Source: a bacterium | GTDB lineage: Bacteria > Vulcanimicrobiota > Vulcanimicrobiia > Vulcanimicrobiales > SCRA01 | NCBI GenBank assembly: GCA_028869325.1 | Contig: JAGWST010000170.1 | Location: 1-9,671 of the forward strand | DNA: 9,671 bases | Reading direction: 5' to 3' | Shown here: positions 1 through 6,184 of the stretch, piece after piece | Layout: each line of letters begins with the position of its first letter | How positions within the stretch are numbered: the stretch's first letter is position 1 | The notes under the pieces: model-generated | Seen by the model: only the letters and a program-made list of their open reading frames with translations | Told to the model about the DNA's origin: nothing | Databases searched by the model: none | Program-made: the position numbers and the translations under genes

Positions 1-1
1 C

Positions 2-271
2 GATCGTCTGCTGCATGTCGAGACACGCTATGCGGTGAGCCGCGGCAGTGTCCGCATTCATCTGCTGGAGCATCCTGCGCGGCTCCACCTGGTGCTGCAA
101 GACTCTCAAGGCACGCCGGTCGGCGCGAAGGATATCAGTCCGAACGAGGCGACCGTCGATTTCACGCTGCCGGCCGTCGCCACGGATGAGACCTTTGTGC
201 TCGTCGCCGGATTCCAACAGGGGACGGGCGAGCAGACCGTCCTGCAGCCCTTGATCGTGCATGCCCGATAG
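2..271 (+). CDS. 3' end of an unrecognised protein, beta-rich C-terminus (partial)
   Basis: The frame is open from the first full codon at position 2 to the TAG at 269-271, so the gene starts upstream of the window; 89 residues are visible. I do not recognise the family. The visible part has alternating hydrophobic and polar stretches (around VRIHLLE, RLHLVLQD, ATVDFTLP and TFVLVAGFQ) and no membrane segment or catalytic motif, which suggests a beta-sandwich or Ig-like end of a larger, possibly exported, protein. Its last 11 bases overlap the start of the downstream membrane glycosyltransferase, so the two are probably one operon, and the product may act in the same envelope or polysaccharide pathway (inference only). 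The GTG at 35 is an internal codon, not a supported start. Confidence 0.6.
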   Translation, partial: DRLLHVETRYAVSRGSVRIHLLEHPARLHLVLQDSQGTPVGAKDISPNEATVDFTLPAVATDETFVLVAGFQQGTGEQTVLQPLIVHAR

Positions 272-1667
272 CGCGCGCCGCGCGCTATCGGCGCTCGCTG
301 CGATGGTTGTGCTCGCCGCGGCGCTTGGGATCATGGTGCACCGGGTCGCCGGCTTGCACGTGATGATGGGCGACTTCCGCGCGTTCTACTGCGCGGCGCA
401 GGTGCGCTTGCAAGGCGGCGATCCGTATGAAGCGGAGCCGCTGGCCCGCTGCGAGGCCGTGCCGGCTCCGGCGGCAGTCTACACCGCGAAACCGGGCGAG
501 ACTCTCCCCGCCCCACTCCCCGGCTACCTCATCGCGGCCTTCGTTCCGCTCGCGCTCCTGCCGTTCGGCGCCGCGATCGTCGTTTGGGCGATCGCGCTGG
601 CAGCGGCGACCGCGGGGGGAGTGTACCTCTTGCACCGATTGCGCGTGGGCAGCCTGCCGACGCTCATCATAGCGCTCGCGATTCCCCTCTGCGCCGTCTC
701 CTTTTCCGTTGGTGAGCTCCCGCCCATCGCGTTCGCGGGAATCGCCTTGGCTGCCTGGGGCGCCGGCCGCGCCTGCCCGCCGGCCGTCGGTATCGGCATC
801 GCCTTGGCCATGGCGGAGCCGCAGCTCGGCGTCGCTTGCGCTCTGGCCGCGCTTCTGCTCTCGCGCCGATTCGTCGCCCCGGTCGTTGCGGTGTCCGTAG
901 CGTTGCTGCTGCTCTCGATCGTCACGCTGGGCGTCAAGGAGAATGTGGAGTACGTCGTCACGGTGCTGCCGCTGCACTTGGCGGCGGAGATTCCTACCGT
1001 GCAGCAGTACAGCCTGACGTGGGTGCTCCACGGGCTTGGCGTCGCGGACGGGCCGGCGCTGCTGCTGGGCCGGCTCTCCTACGTGGCGATGCTCGCACTT
1101 GCCGCCTGGTTCGCACGCTCGCGCACGGCGCGCCGCGCGCCGGCCGCGGCCGTGCTCGCCGCGCCGGCGTTCGCCGTGGTCGGAGGGCCGTTCGTCCATC
1201 TCGACCATATCGCGCTCGCGCTGCCCGCGGCCCTCTGGCTCTCATCACAGCACACGCGCGCCTCGCTGGCGCAGCTCGCCGCTACGGTCGCGCTCGCCGT
1301 ACCGTTACTCTTCGTTCTTGCGACGACGGCGTTGATCTTGATCGTACCGTGCGTGGCGGGATGGGTCGTGGCGTCCTACGGGCGCGATCGTGCCATCGGC
1401 CTGCGCTCCGCGGCGGTTGCGACCGTGCTGGTCGTGCTCGCCGGCCTGACGGTTCTGCGAACGGGTACGGGCCTCGAGTCTTCGGTGTTGCATCCGGTCG
1501 CCGGGGCGTCGATCTTTGCGCAGGAGTCGTGGGCTGAGTATATTCGTCGTCACAACGTGATGACCGGATGGGTCATCTGGCTCCTGAAGATGCCGACCTG
1601 GTACGGACTCCTCGCGACGGCCGCGCTCTGCGTGCTCAGCAACTTCCGGCGAGAAGCAGCGGCGTAA
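261..1667 (+). CDS. GT87/DUF2029-like polytopic membrane glycosyltransferase
   Basis: A 468-residue protein that is mostly hydrophobic helices, with roughly ten or more membrane segments by eye. The first helix (about 8-30) is followed by GDFRAFYCAA and GGDPYEAE (residues 37-60). That acidic first-loop pattern with a following G-x-DPY is typical of the GT87/DUF2029 family, which includes PimE-like mannosyltransferases using polyprenyl-phosphate sugars on the outer face of the cytoplasmic membrane. D38 is the candidate catalytic base. Donor and acceptor cannot be deduced. The ATG at 261 overlaps the upstream gene by 11 bp and has no clear Shine-Dalgarno, which fits coupled translation; an ATG at 303 (Met15) is a possible alternative start. 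The 3' end converges on and overlaps the last minus-strand pseudopilin gene by 32 bp. It appears unrelated to the pilus operons beside it. Confidence 0.75.
   Translation: MPDSARRALSALAAMVVLAAALGIMVHRVAGLHVMMGDFRAFYCAAQVRLQGGDPYEAEPLARCEAVPAPAAVYTAKPGETLPAPLPGYLIAAFVPLALLPFGAAIVVWAIALAAATAGGVYLLHRLRVGSLPTLIIALAIPLCAVSFSVGELPPIAFAGIALAAWGAGRACPPAVGIGIALAMAEPQLGVACALAALLLSRRFVAPVVAVSVALLLLSIVTLGVKENVEYVVTVLPLHLAAEIPTVQQYSLTWVLHGLGVADGPALLLGRLSYVAMLALAAWFARSRTARRAPAAAVLAAPAFAVVGGPFVHLDHIALALPAALWLSSQHTRASLAQLAATVALAVPLLFVLATTALILIVPCVAGWVVASYGRDRAIGLRSAAVATVLVVLAGLTVLRTGTGLESSVLHPVAGASIFAQESWAEYIRRHNVMTGWVIWLLKMPTWYGLLATAALCVLSNFRREAAA
265..291 (+). promoter_or_regulatory. Perfect 12-bp hairpin across the stop/start junction
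   Basis: Bases 265-276 (CCGATAGCGCGC) are exactly complementary to 280-291, leaving a 3-nt loop (GCC, 277-279). The stem contains the TAG of the upstream gene and begins two bases after the ATG of the glycosyltransferase. No T-tract follows, so it is not an intrinsic terminator. A ribosome finishing the upstream gene would open it, so a coupling or attenuation role is possible; that role is inference. Confidence 0.45.
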
Positions 1668-2313
1668 CCGGGTTGACATCGGGGATCGGAGCGACGCTGG
1701 AGGGTGCTGCGATCGGGGCCTTGTCCTCGAGCGAGGCAGAGACCGCGGCGTTGAGCTCCGGATAGCACCCCAAAACGGTGCCGATACCGGGTGCGTCGAG
1801 GTAGTTCTGCCGGGCGTCGAGCTGCTGCTGCGCGCTGCCGATCACGCTCTGCAGCATGCCCTGGATCGGCGCGTGCGCCGTGATCGAGGACTGCGTGTTG
1901 GTGAAGACCTCCGGTTGGAGCAGCGAGCCCGTCATCGATGCGGTTCCCTGCGAGCAAGATCCGGCGGGCGATCCGCTGGGCTGAAAGAACGGCAGCGTCA
2001 TCGTCGGGCCTGGGAACTCGCCGCCGTTGAGCAAGGCATCCGCCGACGGCGGGACGCAGGCCGACGAGGGCGGGGCGCTCACGCCCTGCAAGTTGTTGTA
2101 GAGCGCGTAGAGGCTGTACTGCTGATACGGACTGCTTTCGTTCGAGACCAAGCCGCTGTAGCGTACCGCAAGCTGGACGCGCTCGCCTACGACGCTGGAC
2201 TGCACGGCCCAGATGATGCCATACAGCAAGAGGAGGAAGAGCGGCAGGATGATCGCCGTCTCCGTCAGAGCCTGTCCGCGCTGAGCCTCCCCCCTTCCCG
2301 CTGCGGTTTGCAT
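1636..2313 (-). CDS. TadE-like pseudopilin (shorter copy)
   Basis: The 225-residue product begins with a type IVb prepilin-like leader. A basic, Gly-containing stretch ends at RG (residues 12-13), then QALTETAI with Glu at +5 and Thr at +6 of the predicted mature protein, then one hydrophobic helix (about 20-38). That is the TadE/TadF pattern; these proteins are cleaved by TadV/CpaA and serve as minor components in pilus assembly. The ectodomain is rich in Ser, Pro and Gln and has four cysteines, the last being the C-terminal residue. The ATG at 2313 (two bases after the stop of the preceding gene) is preferred because it gives a normal short leader; a GTG at 2319 overlapping the previous stop is an alternative. 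A start further upstream would add a tail with no leader character. It is the last gene of the minus-strand operon and its end overlaps the glycosyltransferase gene. Confidence 0.8.
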   Translation of the reverse strand: MQTAAGRGEAQRGQALTETAIILPLFLLLLYGIIWAVQSSVVGERVQLAVRYSGLVSNESSPYQQYSLYALYNNLQGVSAPPSSACVPPSADALLNGGEFPGPTMTLPFFQPSGSPAGSCSQGTASMTGSLLQPEVFTNTQSSITAHAPIQGMLQSVIGSAQQQLDARQNYLDAPGIGTVLGCYPELNAAVSASLEDKAPIAAPSSVAPIPDVNPVTPLLLAGSC

Positions 2314-2315
2314 CC

Positions 2316-3347
2316 TCACTTGCACTGGAAGGATACTCCCGGCTGGATCGTTCCCGCGAAGGGCTGCTCGGGGATGGAGCTCCACCAGCCGAGCACGGCC
2401 AAGAGCCCCTCGTTGCCCGGCGTGTAGTAGTAGCCGAAGCTGCCGTCCGAGGTGGCGGGATTGCCGCCGTAGTCGACGCGGTACCAGAAGTCGCTATCCG
2501 AGAGCACCGCTTGATTGTTCGCGCTCTCGGGATACTCCATGACTTGAAAGGGCTTGTTCGTCTGCGGGTTGATCATGTAGCCCACGTACATGAACTCTTG
2601 CGTCGACATGAGCGTCGTCGCGGCGGCGCGCCCGATGGCGGTATAGACCGGCGCGCTGAAGGAGAAGAACGCGGGGAGCAGCGACCGCACCTTCGCGCAA
2701 GCCACCACCTCGATCTGCATGGGCATGAAGTTGCGGCTCAGGTTGGGGTTGCCGGGCTCACCGCCGCCCACGACAAAGTTGCAGCAGTCGGCGAAGACGT
2801 CCGAAAGGTACTGGTTGACGCGTGGGGTCGCGGCGATGAGCGTGTAGTCAAAGGCACAGTCACCCCCGTTGGCCTTGCCGCAGTTCTGCTGATACTGCTG
2901 GAGCATGCTCTTGACGGCCGATATCTGATCGTCGAACGTTGGCGAAGAGATACGCTGGATCAGGAGCACGTCGTTGGTATAGCGCTGTACGGCATCGATG
3001 TACTGTTGCCGGAGATTTGCGTACATGACGGCGCAACTGGTGGGTCCGCTGCTCAGCGAGGAGTCACAGCCGCCCGTGCCGCGGATGGCCAGCAGCATGC
3101 CCTGGACGATGAAACGGATGCGGTACTCCTCCACCGCGGCGGCATGCAAATCGGACTCCATCTCGTTCCACTGCGTCGCCTGAATGGAGAGCAGACCGCG
3201 CGCCGCGGCGTCGGCCGCGTTCTGCGCGCGGACCTGCCAGCTCACCATATTGCCGTAGCTCAGCGCAAAGGCCAAGAGCACCAAGACGGTCAGCGAGCCG
3301 AGAGCCCAGACGGGCAGGGTCTGTCCGCGCTGCGCGTGGTGACGCAT
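2316..3347 (-). CDS. TadG-like pilus assembly protein
   Basis: A 343-residue protein with the TadG-like N-terminus: RGQTLPVWALG (residues 7-17), a hydrophobic helix to about residue 30, and QVRAQNAADAAARG (38-51), which matches the Q-N-A-A-D-A-A-A signature of that family. TadG-type proteins are membrane-anchored and act in assembling or presenting the pilus. Position +5 after the Gly is Val rather than Glu, so leader processing is less certain than in its neighbours. The ectodomain has eight cysteines, including an adjacent pair, and ends QCK. I see no clear von Willebrand A metal site (DxSxS), so it is probably the short form. The ATG at 3347 shares one base with the stop of the previous gene (TGATG). 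The frame stays open upstream, but that extension overlaps the neighbour and looks non-coding. Confidence 0.8.
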   Translation of the reverse strand: MRHHAQRGQTLPVWALGSLTVLVLLAFALSYGNMVSWQVRAQNAADAAARGLLSIQATQWNEMESDLHAAAVEEYRIRFIVQGMLLAIRGTGGCDSSLSSGPTSCAVMYANLRQQYIDAVQRYTNDVLLIQRISSPTFDDQISAVKSMLQQYQQNCGKANGGDCAFDYTLIAATPRVNQYLSDVFADCCNFVVGGGEPGNPNLSRNFMPMQIEVVACAKVRSLLPAFFSFSAPVYTAIGRAAATTLMSTQEFMYVGYMINPQTNKPFQVMEYPESANNQAVLSDSDFWYRVDYGGNPATSDGSFGYYYTPGNEGLLAVLGWWSSIPEQPFAGTIQPGVSFQCK

Positions 3348-4342
3348 CAGCCGCCCGCTTGACCTGGGGCGCACCCGATGAGCGGGTAGAGCGGCCACTG
3401 TTGCCCCAAGAGCGGGCCGACCCCGGCGCCCTGGATGGGCATCACGTCCCACTGGTAGATGAGGTTGACGGAGGCGATCGTGAGCGGCTGCGATACCGTC
3501 TCGTTGTAGATGTTGTTGCTTGGGTCCGCCAGCCACGCAGCCCGTGCGGCAGCGTAGTCAGCGGAGAATGTGGCGATGAGCTGCGCGTAGATGCGTTGGT
3601 GGCAGCCCATGGCTTGGAAGGTCTGGTTCGGCGCCACGCCGCTAGTCGCCAGATCGTAGTTGCCGTCTACGGTATCGGGGCCGTCTTTCAGGTATTCAGC
3701 GAGCCCCAGCGAGCGCAACTGCTGCCCCGCGCACTGATCGCCCACCATATCCAGCGGCGAGCAATACCAGATGAAGCCGAAGTTGAAGTAGTAAGGCGGA
3801 ACGTTCTGATCGTCTTGGGTGAACGGGTTCTCCTGCGTGTTGAAGACGGTCGCCGAGTTGTAGCCCGCGCCCTGGGCGTCGTCGTCGTGGTTGCTGGTCA
3901 TATAGCGACCCTCGACGTCACCGGCCGTCAGGGTGACGTTGTTACCGAGTGAGGAGAGCCCGCCTATCTGTAATTGGGCGCTGGTCTGCAGGCGCTGCGG
4001 CCGGATGATCGAGGCGCCGCCGTAGCGATTGGTCAGCGTGCCCCACTGTGTGAAGTTGACGGGAACATTGGTGAGCGGAGGGCTTGCGGCGTTGAACGTG
4101 ATACTGCTCAACGGCACGTTGGGAAAGATCTGATCGATCTGGTTGAGCCCTGCCTGGTCGGTCACGCCTAGGGCATAGTTGTGGGCGAATTGAAATAAGG
4201 CGCCGTCGAGTTCCATCTGAAAGTAGCCCACCAGGGCGATCTGCATCGCTCCAAAGAGCAACAGGAGGGTGAAGCTGAGCGTGATCGCGGTCTCCGCCAG
4301 GGCGCTCCCGCGGACCGCCGTGAGCGGGCGCGCCACGGTCAC
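3347..4342 (-). CDS. TadE-like pseudopilin with long ectodomain
   Basis: A 331-residue protein whose N-terminus is prepilin-like: VRG (residues 10-12), then SALAETAITL with Glu at +5 (E17) and Thr at +6, then a hydrophobic helix to about residue 40. This is the TadE/TadF pattern, with predicted cleavage after G12 by the CpaA-type peptidase. Typical TadE proteins are under about 200 residues, so the exposed part here is unusually long. It contains many Asn, Gln and aromatic residues and four cysteines (in WYCSP, DQCAG, MGCHQ and IGCAP). That suggests a disulfide-stabilised, surface-facing minor subunit (inference). The start is a GTG at 4342 that overlaps the stop of the Flp-like gene by 4 nt (GTGA). 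The end overlaps the TadG-like start by one base, so the genes are probably translated in a coupled way. Confidence 0.8.
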   Translation of the reverse strand: MTVARPLTAVRGSALAETAITLSFTLLLLFGAMQIALVGYFQMELDGALFQFAHNYALGVTDQAGLNQIDQIFPNVPLSSITFNAASPPLTNVPVNFTQWGTLTNRYGGASIIRPQRLQTSAQLQIGGLSSLGNNVTLTAGDVEGRYMTSNHDDDAQGAGYNSATVFNTQENPFTQDDQNVPPYYFNFGFIWYCSPLDMVGDQCAGQQLRSLGLAEYLKDGPDTVDGNYDLATSGVAPNQTFQAMGCHQRIYAQLIATFSADYAAARAAWLADPSNNIYNETVSQPLTIASVNLIYQWDVMPIQGAGVGPLLGQQWPLYPLIGCAPGQAGG

Positions 4343-4527
4343 GGTGGTGGGCTCTCCTGCAGGCTCGACCAGCCGCTATACGAAGCGCTGAGCGCGTTGT
4401 TGGCCTGCAAGGCGATGGCGGCCAGCGCGGTCACCGACATGAGCGTCAAGAGCGCCAGGACGAGCGCATACTCCGGCAGCGCGGCCCCACGCTCGTCGCC
4501 GAGCAGGGCGCGGAAGGGGCCGGTCAT
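4339..4527 (-). CDS. Small Flp-like type IVb pilin, atypical C-terminus
   Basis: A 62-residue protein with the Flp architecture: a short leader ending DERG (residues 11-14), then AALPEYALVLALL with Glu at +5 and Tyr at +6, the hallmark of Flp-family prepilins cleaved by TadV/CpaA, then one hydrophobic helix (about 17-40). The predicted mature chain is 48 residues, longer than the two Flp pilins on the plus strand, and it ends in three prolines. Pro replaces the usual residue at +4. The ATG at 4527 overlaps the secretin stop by 4 nt (ATGA). Its place directly after the secretin, away from the main pilin genes, suggests a minor pilin or pseudopilin role rather than the major fibre subunit. That role is inference. 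Confidence 0.82.
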   Translation of the reverse strand: MTGPFRALLGDERGAALPEYALVLALLTLMSVTALAAIALQANNALSASYSGWSSLQESPPP

Positions 4528-6005
4528 TGGGTGATGATCTGCGGCGTCATGACGAACACGACGTCCGTCTCGTTATTCTGGTAGCGAGTGGATTGGAAGA
4601 GCTTGCCGAGAATCGGAAGCTGGCTCAGGTACGGAATCTTGGTGATCGTGCGCTGCTGAACTCGATTGAGGAGCCCGCCCATGATCACGCTCTGACCGTC
4701 CTTGGTGACGACCTCTGTGGAGAGCTTGCTCTCTTTGAGGGCCGGGATGAAGAAACCGTTGAGCTGAACCGCGTTCTGATAGTCCAGATTCGAGATGTCC
4801 GGCGTGATCTTCGTATCGATCGAGCCGTCGGGCATGATCTGGGGCGTGACGTTTAACTGGACGCCGTAGTCTTTGAAGACCACGCTGACCTGTCCGAGCC
4901 CCGTCGAGTAGACGTACGGGATCTGGCCGCCGACGAGGAACGTCGCCTGGCTGCCCGGCATCGTCACCAAATTCGGCGCGGAGAGGACGCGCGCATGACC
5001 GCTCTGCAGAATCAAGTCCAGCGTCGGTGCCAGCAGCGTGGTTCTCAGGAACGGACCAACGTTGAGCACTTTGCCAAGCTCCGCCGAGTGTCCGTTCTCG
5101 AGGGCTGGGAAGCTCGGCGGCGCAAATTGGTAGAATCCCGGCTGCCCCGGTATGGGGATCGCCGACTGCAGCCGGATGCCAAGCTGGCTCAGCGCGGTGC
5201 GGTCGACCTCGAGAACGTAGACCTTGATATCGATCTGGCTGGCGGTCGTGACCTCCAAGCGATCGATCAACTTGCCGGTGGCGGCCAGGTAGGGACCGGC
5301 CAGCGTCCTCGCCCGCTGTAGAACCTGCTCAGCCTGTATGCGATCGTGGACGGTGCCGCTGACGATGACGTTGCCCTTATCGTCGGGTTCGATCTGCAGG
5401 CCGCTGACGCCGTGCGCGCCGGCGAACTCGTTCTGAATCGACCCCAGCGATCGCGCGACCGTGACGGCATTGACGATCTTGTACTTGTCATCCCGGCTCT
5501 TGGAAGAGAACACAAAGCCGTTGAAGCGCGAGATGATGTCGTTGAGATCGACGAAGTGGGCCATATCCGGAACCGTGCCGCGAACGACGATGGAGTGACC
5601 GAAGCTCACGACCTGCACGGCGGGGTCCGAGATCGAAGCGCGCAGCATCTGGGAGACGTCGTCGAGAGTTTGGTTTGTGACCGTCACTTCGTAGTCGAGC
5701 CGCTTGCCCTTAGCCCAGGCGATGACCGAGGTGTGGCCGGGAACCTTGCCGTTGATCATGAGCTGGGTCGTCCCGATCGGCACGATGCCGGCGATCGCGC
5801 CGTCCCCGACGGCGACGCGCGAGAGCCCGGGTATCGGAACCACCACCGAGTGGCCGGAATCCAAGGAGATGAAGGTCACGTCCTGCGCAAGCGCCGCGCG
5901 CGGAGCGAGGCAGCTCATTCCAAGGAAGAGGAAGAGGAGGAGCGTGGCGACGCCGGCTGCCCCCACACCCCGCGCCCTCGTAACGTGCGGCGCCCTGGAT
6001 ACCAT
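4524..6005 (-). CDS. cpaC: Tad pilus outer-membrane secretin (CpaC/RcpA family)
   Basis: This 493-residue protein forms the outer-membrane pore through which the Flp fibre leaves. A long signal peptide ends ALA-QD (probable cleavage after residue 40). Residues about 43-112 form the pilus-secretin N-terminal domain (LDSGHSVVVPIPGLSRVAVG). A BON-like stretch follows (about 115-180 and the DKGNVIVSGTV region). The C-terminal third is a secretin domain with VLSAPNLVTMPGSQATFLVG, the GGQIPY segment and the terminal VVFVMTPQII. Length and domain order fit the family. The ATG at 6005 is chosen because GGAGGT lies 6 nt upstream; a GTG 36 bases further upstream is also in frame but lacks this spacing. 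It heads a five-gene minus-strand operon diverging from the pilin/assembly operon, and overlaps the next gene by 4 nt. Confidence 0.93.
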   Translation of the reverse strand: MVSRAPHVTRARGVGAAGVATLLLFLFLGMSCLAPRAALAQDVTFISLDSGHSVVVPIPGLSRVAVGDGAIAGIVPIGTTQLMINGKVPGHTSVIAWAKGKRLDYEVTVTNQTLDDVSQMLRASISDPAVQVVSFGHSIVVRGTVPDMAHFVDLNDIISRFNGFVFSSKSRDDKYKIVNAVTVARSLGSIQNEFAGAHGVSGLQIEPDDKGNVIVSGTVHDRIQAEQVLQRARTLAGPYLAATGKLIDRLEVTTASQIDIKVYVLEVDRTALSQLGIRLQSAIPIPGQPGFYQFAPPSFPALENGHSAELGKVLNVGPFLRTTLLAPTLDLILQSGHARVLSAPNLVTMPGSQATFLVGGQIPYVYSTGLGQVSVVFKDYGVQLNVTPQIMPDGSIDTKITPDISNLDYQNAVQLNGFFIPALKESKLSTEVVTKDGQSVIMGGLLNRVQQRTITKIPYLSQLPILGKLFQSTRYQNNETDVVFVMTPQIITQ

Positions 6006-6011
6006 GCCAAG

Positions 6012-6018
6012 ACCTCCC
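6012..6018 (-). promoter_or_regulatory. Ribosome binding site of the secretin gene
   Basis: Read on the minus strand this is GGGAGGT, a near-perfect Shine-Dalgarno, 6 nt before the ATG whose first base is 6005. It decides the start against the in-frame GTG at 6041. Confidence 0.8.
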
Positions 6019-6050
6019 GATAGATGTAGACTCTGTGGCACGAGAGGATC

Positions 6051-6059
6051 ATTATCGCA
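6051..6059 (-). promoter_or_regulatory. Candidate extended -10 promoter for the secretin operon
   Basis: On the minus strand the bases read TGCGATAAT: a -10-like GATAAT (6051-6056) preceded by TG at the extended -10 position. No good -35 lies 16-18 nt upstream. The place where a -35 would fall overlaps the palindrome at 6069-6086, so an activator or repressor could act there. The transcription start would be near 6044. This is consensus matching only. Confidence 0.3.
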
Positions 6060-6068
6060 TGCCTAACG

Positions 6069-6086
6069 GCGTTTATGCGTAAACGC
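6069..6086. promoter_or_regulatory. Perfect palindrome, candidate operator between divergent operons
   Basis: GCGTTTA at 6069-6075 is the exact reverse complement of TAAACGC at 6080-6086, separated by TGCG. The form (7-bp arms, 4-nt centre, 18 bp in all) suits a dimeric helix-turn-helix regulator. It lies between the secretin operon and the pilin operon and just upstream of the candidate minus-strand -10, so it could control one or both. The regulator is not in the window. Confidence 0.45.
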
Positions 6087-6145
6087 GCCATCCACAGACG
6101 GTAAATATTGTGGCAAACTCCTTCCAAAGCGGTGAACCCTTCGAT

Positions 6146-6151
6146 TATGAT
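6146..6151 (+). promoter_or_regulatory. Candidate -10 element for the plus-strand pilin operon
   Basis: TATGAT is one mismatch from TATAAT and lies about 34 nt before the GTG start at 6185. The -35 region (about 6122-6128) is a poor match, so this is a weak prediction. Confidence 0.22.
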
Positions 6152-6173
6152 GCTTGCACGACACGGGGGCTGT

Positions 6174-6180
6174 AGGAGGT
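6174..6180 (+). promoter_or_regulatory. Ribosome binding site for the exported stalk-like protein
   Basis: AGGAGGT lies 4 nt before the GTG at 6185 and is the reason for accepting a GTG start there. Confidence 0.75.
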
Positions 6181-6184
6181 CGAC

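Noticed and set aside
285..1208. 307-residue minus-strand open frame opposite the glycosyltransferase
   Set aside because: Its translation is Arg/Gly/Asp/His-rich without domains, and the plus strand encodes a clear polytopic membrane protein across the same bases.
2511..3362. 283-residue plus-strand open frame opposite the TadG-like gene
   Set aside because: Composition is low-complexity (Arg, His, Val, Asp) with no motif; the opposite strand has the TadG-like signature and fits the operon spacing.
3348..3536. N-terminal extension of the TadG-like frame up to 3536
   Set aside because: It overlaps the upstream TadE-like gene, is Arg/His/Pro-rich, and would bury the membrane helix; the ATG at 3347 with one-base stop overlap is far better.
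6036..6051. Possible sigma-54 (-24/-12) promoter: TGGCACG on the plus strand
   Set aside because: The -24 half matches, but there is no TTGC at the required spacing. A second TGGCA at 6111 also lacks the GC at -12.
6088..6097. DnaA-box-like CCATCCACA in the intergenic region
   Set aside because: A single imperfect match with no cluster, no AT-rich unwinding region and no replication genes nearby.
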